Shown here piece after piece: positions 56,873 through 64,000 of a stretch of 64,000 nucleotides of DNA (positions are counted from its first letter, which is position 1; each line of letters opens with the position of its first letter). The stretch is from Babylonia areolata. Taxonomy: Eukaryota; Mollusca; Gastropoda; Neogastropoda; Buccinidae. The translations under genes were made by a program, and so were the position numbers. The notes under the pieces were generated by a model that had not been told where the DNA came from, ran no database searches, and worked only from the letters and a program-made list of their open reading frames with translations. Location of the stretch: positions 38,114,613-38,178,612 of the forward strand of contig NC_134898.1 of assembly GCF_041734735.1 (NCBI RefSeq), read 5' to 3'.

Positions 56873-57456
56873 TGTAAACAAAGTGAGTCTATGTTTTAAC
56901 CTGGTGTTCTGTTGTCTGTGTGTGTGTGTGTGTGTGTGTGTCCACGGTAAACTTTAACATTGCCTTTTTCTCTGCAAATACTTTGTCAGTTGACACCAAA
57001 TTAGGCATAAAAATAGGAAAAATTCAGTTCTTTCCAGTCATCTTGTTTAAAACAATATTGCACCTCTGGGATGGGCACAAAAAAAAAAAAAAAAAAAGCC
57101 TAATTATATGCAAACTGCATTTACTGTTATATTTATATTTTTTGTATTCTCTAAACTTGGCACTTTGATCTGATATTCTGACCCAACAACAAGAGCAGTC
57201 ATTATTATCATTTTTTGTTCAAACAGGAACTTCTTTTGCTAAGCATGGAAGTTTTATTTATTTTGCAAACGTTTTGGTGCAGATAGTAAAAAAGGGAAAT
57301 TACTCTGTAATTAATGCTAAGGGACTTAATTTGCTTTAAACTGATCTTTCTCATCTTAAACATTACATTTTGAAATTATACTCAATACATAAAAAGCTGG
57401 GACTTTTTTTTAAAAGTGTATCACAAGTGAGTCTTGAAGGCCTTGCCTCTCTTGTT
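56873..57456 (+). repeat. GT-bearing element G, copy 2
   Basis: Same start (GACTCACTTGTG), hairpin, (GT)n (56917-56940), body and end (CTCTCTTGTT) as copy 1. Differences are a few substitutions, the length of an A-run and a short indel near 57170. Confidence 0.88.
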
Positions 57457-58639
57457 AATCATGAATTTTGTGTAACAATGTTTATCAACTTTATGGTATA
57501 GCAGCTCATCTGATTTAAACATACATGTTTGTCTGCTATATATCCAGAATGTCATCAGGATGACATTTTCTTCACCTGTCTGAATACATACATGATCACT
57601 TTTTCCACTGCTGTACTTTTTCTAAACTTTGTAAAAATCGTAAGATATTTGATTCAGAAACTATAATCTTTGTGAAATCAATCAAATGCCACCTGTTTTG
57701 GTTGTCATGTTTGATTATTGTCATTGCATGGACTGATGGAGCAGTCAAAGGAATTTAATATACACCAGTAGATCTCAGTATTAAAGACATAATAACAGAA
57801 GCCGTTTGATAAGATATTTGATGCTATCTTTTAAATCTTACTTCTCATTGGGTGGAGGGGGGTGGACAATAATAATGAGTATTTCCCTGGGGGCCAATAC
57901 AAAGAATATAAAACAAAGTATTAGATATGCATTATATTTTTACAGGCATGAAGTGTGATTTTTTTTTTTTCAAGGTAGTAATCATTCAGATAACCACCCT
58001 CCCATCCTGCCCCATCTATACCCCCTGCCCCCTCACCCCCACAAAACAACACACACACACACAATATTGCTGTAAATAGTCTAACTGAGATTAGTTCCTG
58101 CATTCTTCATAACAAAGACCTTTCATCACATTGCCAGTGGCTGGGTTGCTACTGGTTTTGTCACTGATTTGAAAATTGTTGTTTCCTTCAACCCCAAAAT
58201 TAAGCAGTGAATTCATTCCAAGTTTTGCCACACCCAAGTAGACAGTTTGCAAATTTACGCCAGATTGGATAAAAGAAAAAGAATAATGTTGTAGCCAAGT
58301 GCTCATCTACTACAGTTGACTGTGGCTCAACTCACAGCACAAACTGAAAGCTGAGCTACAGCAGACGCCTTTTCCGCAACTAACTGCTGGTCTTCGATGA
58401 CTCACGCAGAATGTGTTACGCCATTCCCAGTTTGAATGTAAAGCCCATTCCAAACCTATTCTCTAAACATCTATTAAATCTAGAGGATTACAACTCTAGA
58501 CATACTTATATCACTATCATTCATCACATTACATCCAATTCGCCATGCATTATGCGTTTCATTATCCATCATCTTTTTCATTATATTTCAGACACATTGA
58601 AGACCCATTTTGTTAGTGCTTGAATCTATGCAAATAAAT
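57457..58639. other. Spacer, no clear gene
   Basis: AT-rich sequence. 58430-58625 may be a decayed upstream part of the LINE that follows (PIPNLFSKHLLNLEDYN resembles a block of CR1/Jockey reverse transcriptases), but this is weak. Confidence 0.4.
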
Positions 58640-59245
58640 AGTGTTGGTGAAAACAAAGAGTTGTCAAGGTTAGAAGACCAACATGGCCAACATACGTCAG
58701 TCTTGGTCAAAAACCTGTGTTTAAAGTCAGTTCGCCTTGATCATTGTGTACCCCAGGGTTCGGTTCTTGGACCTGTACTTTTCATTCTTAATACTCGGCC
58801 TCTTGCCTCTCTTATAGCATCACACTCTGTTTCAAGCCAATCCTTTGCCGATGACACCCAGCTTCTTGACTCTGCTCTGCTGACCAGATACAAACTACCA
58901 TTGACAATATTCAGACATGTATCAGTGATGTACAGTGTTGGATGACAAGTAATAAACTAAAACTGAATGACGACAAAACTGAAGCCCTTCTGATCACGAC
59001 AACATCTGATCACAAGAAACGTCTCCTTGATCCATATCCCACATTCATCAAAGTTGGAATTTTGGAAATACCATTTGCTCCTTCTGCTAGAAACTTAGGT
59101 TACATCATCTCTGACCATATGTTCATGGACAAGCATGTTTCAAACATTTGTAAACCTGCATATGTAGAGATAAGATGTATTAGTTATATCCGTAAATACT
59201 TAACCACTGAAGCAGCAAAAACACTTACCTGTGTAAAAACTGTTT
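58640..59245 (+). mobile_element. CR1/Jockey-group LINE reverse-transcriptase remnant
   Basis: Palm and thumb of a LINE reverse transcriptase. Visible: VRLDHCVPQGSVLGPVLFIL (conserved VPQGSVLGPLLF block), HSVSSQSFADDTQLLDSA (catalytic FADD), then in the next frame MTSNKLKLNDDKTEALLITT, SARNLGYIISDHMFMDKHVS and CISYIRKYLTTEAAKTLTC. This order is standard for CR1/Jockey-like LINEs. One frame change separates FADD from the MTSNKLKLN block, and similarity stops at about 59245. Endonuclease and both ends are missing, so it is a dead internal fragment. Confidence 0.9.
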
Positions 59246-61149
59246 GAGAGTGTGGTTCGATTATAATAGAAGAGAGAGGGGAGCAGACAGGGGGATATAG
59301 GATCAACTAATGATGCACTCACTCACTCTCTCCTCACATCAATAGCAGCGCCCCATGGAGTGGTTTTTATAGAGTGTTTACTTTACAATACAGCACACAT
59401 ACTAAGCAGTTCACCCTACTTAGCAAAAGCAACACACACTAAGGCAGCACACACTGCCTACTTCAAGTACTTCCTACAAGCAGCACCTACAAGCAGCATC
59501 TACAACTACAAGCAGCACACCTGGAACACAAACACACTACCAAAACCCAGGTCAGGTAAAATCTCAAAATATCCTGACATTACTCATTTACTGACATGAA
59601 AGGCCTGTACCCTCTCAACACCTTTCATCACATGTCCACCAGTATGCACTCCTCTCACACATAGATCTGTGTGAGGTAATACAAGCTTCCTCAAGCTTAC
59701 CTGCCACCAACAGTGACATATCATACTGTGTACAAAACATATCACTGACCAATACAACCCTGTGTTCCAACTCATGTTACCCATCTTATAATAAAACTGT
59801 GTGTTACCGTGACCAAACAAATCTCCTCTTTGCCTTCACAAAGTTTTCAACTGACACAAGTACATGTATGGAAATCATTACTTCCAACATATCTCTGGTA
59901 AACAGCAATTTGCAACAACATAGCACTGACCCTCGGTGCTCTCACTGTTAATCAACTCATTAATCACATTACAATGTTCCTTCCCACTTTGTCTGAACAA
60001 AGTAAACCACTGACACATAGCACAACTACACATGTTATCACAACTACCAACAAATCAAACATGTGTTCCACAACACTTGCTGTTACCCCCATGTGCACAC
60101 ACACATGAAAAACCCTCAACACACACTGACAGTGCATTAGCCAATAGATCTGTTCAGTTCACACTGAACTGACACCACCTACTATATACAAAACAAAAGT
60201 AATACATCAAAAATACGGAACAAGATATCTGTAACAAAACAGAAGAGGGGGAAGGGGGTTGGGGGGTGACTCAAAAGATATAGGCCAGTACTTCCCTCCA
60301 CACATTAACCCCTTTTCTTTCCACAAGCCACAAGATCAAATTAAACTGGCTGTTCACTGACACAAAACATAGTTTCCCAACACAACTAAGTTATCAACAT
60401 AACATAAAACCATTACAAGTCATGTACTCACAGCCCAACAGGGATTTCCTTACTCCTCACATCACTGATCAGTCAGTCACACTGTGTCAGTGTTCAGTTC
60501 TTCTGGGAGACAGCTAAGAACTGGCTTTGCTGACTGATTTTATCCCTACCCACAACATACTGTGTATACTAATGCAAGCTACAACACTCACTCCCCCAAC
60601 TAGTTGAACTGAAATAACCAATCTTTGCTTGTCCTAGTGACGCTATGTGAATGACTGACAGATTCACTGCTTGATCCCAATTCGTCCAATTCAACAGATT
60701 GATATGATTTGCTACAATTCAACCCACTTGTTTCTATAACATTCTGTGATGACAAGCTCACCTGTTTACGTCACAATGAGATTGGGGAGACAGGACAATA
60801 CAACTCTTGGCATGTTAGCTGGCATGATCAAAGTTCACATTTGCATAAATTTTCCCTAGTTTACGTTCCGAGAGAGAGTGGCCAAGATATGACTATCAGT
60901 GATTGATGCCGGCTGTACATTCGTAGCAGACGACAGACTGACCGAATTATTAGCAGGACACAGTGTGAGCCATTTTCTTGGCACTCAGCCAATGCACTCT
61001 GATGAGAACTGGATAAAGTGACCATTTGAGAGGGGTGAAGAGGAGGTGGGATGTGGGGGGGGGGGGTGGGGGTGGGGCGATGGAGACTGAGGGGGCGTGG
61101 CCTCACGTCCATATTATCACTTGGAGAAGTCACAATGCATTGTGTATCT
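59246..61149. other. Spacer, no gene recognised
   Basis: ACA-rich, low-G sequence to 60200, then unique sequence. A G-rich run lies at 61054-61078. No coding signal I can support. Confidence 0.5.
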
Positions 61150-61536
61150 ATCTCTTTTTCAATTAAAAAATTTTTTTTATTGTGGCTGTTCTGGTAGTAG
61201 TATGATTTTGTATGTGCAGATATTCATTTGTCCAGAAAATATATTTTAGTGCAAATTACCTGACTAATGTTTGTAATGAACAAGTTGAAAATGTGACAAA
61301 AAACAAAACACTGATTTTCAAAACAACAGCATCTCACTAAAAATATATAAAATGGGAAAATATCATGTGTTTTGTATTCTTTATTCATTTACCTTTCAGA
61401 AAATATATACTATTATGGGTCTTTCTCCAATAACAAAGAGCACAAAATTTTTGGAAAATTTGTATCCGTTCTTTGTGAAAAAACCCTGGCAAATAGATTT
61501 CACTTAAATCTTATTTTCCTGGCAGCGAAAGGGTTA
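61150..61536. mobile_element. Probable TTAA MITE, one end recognised
   Basis: GGCAGCGAAAGGGTTAATATCTC at 61515-61537 is a typical right end: inward from the TTAA on the other strand, CCCTTTCGCTGCCAGG, close to the end of the 925-1139 element. Repeat L continues immediately after the TTAA, as in its sister copy. The left end could not be found. Confidence 0.45.
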
Positions 61537-62912
61537 ATATCTCTTTAGTCGGATCAGTAAACCCCAAGTATTATATACTGGCAGAATTGTCACAATTCCA
61601 TCTAAATCTGTTCCACTTGTGTTTGCCTATGTTAAACTGATTTAACGCAGTTTGTAATAAGCTCGCTAAAACTGATCAGTACAGGTGACTTAAGGCCAGA
61701 CACGGTACTGAAATTTTGACCAAAATCATGATTTTTTGTGATTTTCGTTTTTTCGCATAATTTGCTTCTTCAACATCTAATCTTTATAGTCCGTTTCACC
61801 TGGGTACTATATTCACTTAAATAAAGCTTCAAACAGCATCAACATGTGTGATTTCTTGTGAGTACAAGCACATCTCTTTCTTTTCCAGTTTTCTCAGTTT
61901 TGTGTTTTGTCCTCATAATACCATTTTTCAAAATGCTAATGTTCAAAAACTTTAAAAGATAGCATATTCAAACTTGGTACTTTCTTTCTTTATGTATTCA
62001 TCTTTATTATAGTGCGGTGGTTTGTATAGTACTAGTAAAAGAATGAATATACACTCATTTGAAAAAAAATTATGTCAGGGAATTTATACACATTTCAACA
62101 AAAAAATAATAATAAATGTATTTATTCAAATTCTACAATACCACTGCACTATAATAAAGAACAAATACAAATAAATCAAATAAAACAAACAGAAATAACA
62201 TATCTATAAAGGTACCAAAGTTCTAAGCTTTTAATTTTTTTTGTTTGTTGGCCATTTTGGATTCGTTTCCATGGAAACTGTCACGACAAAATGCACAAAA
62301 TGACCTTTTTAGACATGTTTAGTCCAATATCTTTGCATACCATGTCACAGAAAGCCATAAACTTTGAGTTTATTTCATATGTTTTTGTACTACTGCGTCT
62401 GGCCTTAAATTAAGATTATAAATTCATTGTAAATAATCAACACTTCATTTTATACTCATTAGAAAGTAGGCGTTGAGCTCTTTCTTTTGTGACCTATTCA
62501 ACGTAAATCAGTTCAAGAATCATTTAGAAATCTATCACTGAACACCTTGTCACAAACAAAATGCTAATCAAATTTTGGGGGATTTTAGCTGATTCTCTTC
62601 AAGGGCCATGCTTGTGTCATTGCAGTTCGCTTAACTTGCGTAAGTAGACGGAGTGGGTGATCACTGGTTACTTTTCCACCTGGCCAGTCACTGGCTAGAG
62701 CCTGCTTTCTTCGCTTGCACTGTTTTCTCCATTCTCTTCATTTTCTCTTTATCTTCTCATAACTACTGTAAATAAAACAATAGAAAACCTTTTTGTGATG
62801 GCCTCTACATGTTCCTGGCCGCAGGGATTCTTTTCTATCCTTTAGTTCAGTAAATTATCAGTAATTCTTTTGTACCGTCCCCTTTAATATAATAATATCA
62901 CTCGGGTAACTA
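61530..62912 (-). repeat. Dispersed repeat L, copy 2, interrupted by MITE K
   Basis: Reverse orientation of 54110-54905. Once the 61690-62408 insertion is removed it is about 0.66 kb, slightly shorter than copy 1 because the purine-rich tract is reduced. Confidence 0.8.
61690..62408. mobile_element. TTAA foldback MITE K, empty site known
   Basis: TTAA at 61690-61693 and 62405-62408. Inverted ends read inward GGCCAGACACGGTACT and GGCCAGACGCAGTAGTAC. An internal inverted pair CTTTATTATAGTGC and GCACTATAATAAAG (about 62007 and 62147) suggests a partly foldback structure. The sister repeat L copy has a single TTAA in TGACTTAAAT, proving insertion with TTAA duplication. No transposase. Confidence 0.93.
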
Positions 62913-63371
62913 CAGTGTAAATGGGAGCAAACGGACAAGACACTCAAAGCAAATTCCGAACCTGCGTATATAGTGCTTGAGAATGTAAAAAGACACAAGA
63001 GACATTTCAAGCAGTCTGGTGACAGATTAGACAGACTGCATCAGATTCAGTTTCAAGGAGGCTGATCCCTATGAACACTATATCACTTTTGCAAAAAGAC
63101 ACAAAACAAAACAAAACAAACAAACAAAACAACTGCAAAGTACAAACAAGCCAAAAGAGAGAGGGGGGTGGGGGTGTGGGGGGTGGGGGGGGGGGGGAAT
63201 AAGTGAAGGAGTGCATGGATGGAGGGGGCTGATGCCTGACCTAGACACACATCCAATTTGCTGCAGAGATGAAATAATTTATTCAAGCAATAAATGATTA
63301 AAACAGAATAACATAAAAGGTACACAAAAGAAATAAAACTGAAGAAAATAAAATAGTCTCATCAGGTGCAC

Positions 63372-63411
<40 letters not shown>

Positions 63412-63640
63412 ACACGCACACACAATCCTCCTCGACTTGCCATCAATCCATGGTAGCCAGTATCAGAATTTATGCACATATTTTTTTTTTTTATACAACA
63501 GCAAGACAGCCATTCAGCAGTCCTACAGATGACTTTGTTCCATTCAGCATAATCAAGGTACCATTCCTGATGTTATATATTATTATAATAATTTATATAC
63601 ATGTATATATATTTTTTTAATTACATGGCATTGGTAATAA
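62913..63640. other. Spacer, no gene recognised
   Basis: G-rich tract at 63163-63198, (GT)n at 63372-63411, AT-rich sequence at 63570-63620. Confidence 0.55.
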
Positions 63641-63654
63641 TCAGTCTGTGGAAT

Positions 63655-64000
63655 AATGACCTAGAGGTAACGTGTCCAGCTAGGAAGCGAGAATCTGAGC
63701 GCATTGGTTCGAATCACACTGGTAGTTCCCAGTATTTTCTCCCCCTCCACTAGACCTTGAGTGTTGGTCTGGACACTCGTCATTCGGATGAGACAATAAA
63801 CCGTGGTCCTGTGTGCAGCATGCTTTCAGCACACATAAAAAAAAGAACCCACGGCAACTAAAGGGTTGTCCCTGGCAAAATTCTGCAGAAAAATCCATTT
63901 GGATAGGAAAACAAATAAAATTCCAGGCAGTAAAAAATGCAAAAAAAAGGATGGCACTGTCAGTGTAGCGATGTGCTCTCCCTGGCGAGGTGAGAGCAGC
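63655..64000 (+). mobile_element. SINE family E, runs off the window
   Basis: tRNA-like head with A-box-like TGACCTAGAGGTAACG and B box GGTTCGAATCAC. A central domain follows (TCATTCGGATGAGACAATAA, GGTCCTGTGTGCAGCATGC, CCCACGGCAACTAAAGGGTT), then a tail beginning GCGATGTGCTCTCCCTGGCG. The tail is cut by the window end. The central domain is shared with SINE family A; the head and tail are not. Confidence 0.9.

Noticed and set aside
52866-57456. Two near-identical direct copies of element G about 4 kb apart, resembling LTRs of one element
   Set aside because: The interval holds no retroelement genes, other G copies occur singly and in both orientations, and the ends fit independent insertions.

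Overview
This window looks like intergenic or intronic DNA from a mollusc, most likely a caenogastropod snail. The basis is recognition by eye of gastropod-type tRNA-derived SINE families, invertebrate LINE clades and very dense CA/GT microsatellites; no database was searched. I found no convincing host protein-coding gene, rRNA, functional tRNA or CRISPR array. Almost all long open frames are microsatellite translations or shadows. Recognisable protein-coding sequence is confined to decayed LINEs.

Layout. 0-5 kb: a 51-bp tandem repeat, two LINE 3' fragments, a TTAA-flanked MITE, a retroposon and a 5'-truncated SINE with a 13-bp target-site duplication (TSD). 5-9 kb: simple repeats and a roughly 12-unit minisatellite. 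9-17 kb: a LINE with an RNase H domain, the C-terminal end of an L1/Tx1-like LINE, and a full-length SINE. 16.9-25.5 kb: a 232-bp MITE, another full SINE, a four-layer nest of elements (20.28-22.82 kb) and a Rex1-like LINE. 26-30.2 kb: a ~147-bp tandem array invaded by a 334-bp retroposon, a 0.5-kb palindrome of two head-to-head SINEs, and a second retroposon copy in the opposite orientation. 30-44 kb: mostly featureless, with a few candidate promoters, an internally inverted SINE and a second zinc-finger LINE with a 13-bp TSD. 44-64 kb: five copies of a GT-microsatellite-bearing element (one lies at 38 kb), two TTAA MITE insertions whose empty sites can be read from sister copies in the same window, a degenerate tandem array, an inverted pair of ~0.7-0.8-kb repeats, a LINE reverse-transcriptase remnant and a SINE running off the end.

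The most interesting content is how the elements relate. One 108-base, foldable 3' tail is shared by a tRNA-SINE and by an AT-rich retroposon with no visible tRNA head. One central domain is shared by two SINEs with different heads and tails. Several insertions can be dated relative to each other by nesting and verified by TSDs or empty sites. Candidate host regulatory sequences (NRF1-, ETS- and YY1-like motifs, some near 5' splice-donor-like sites) near 2.1, 31.4, 36.5 and 43.8 kb are weak and need transcript data.
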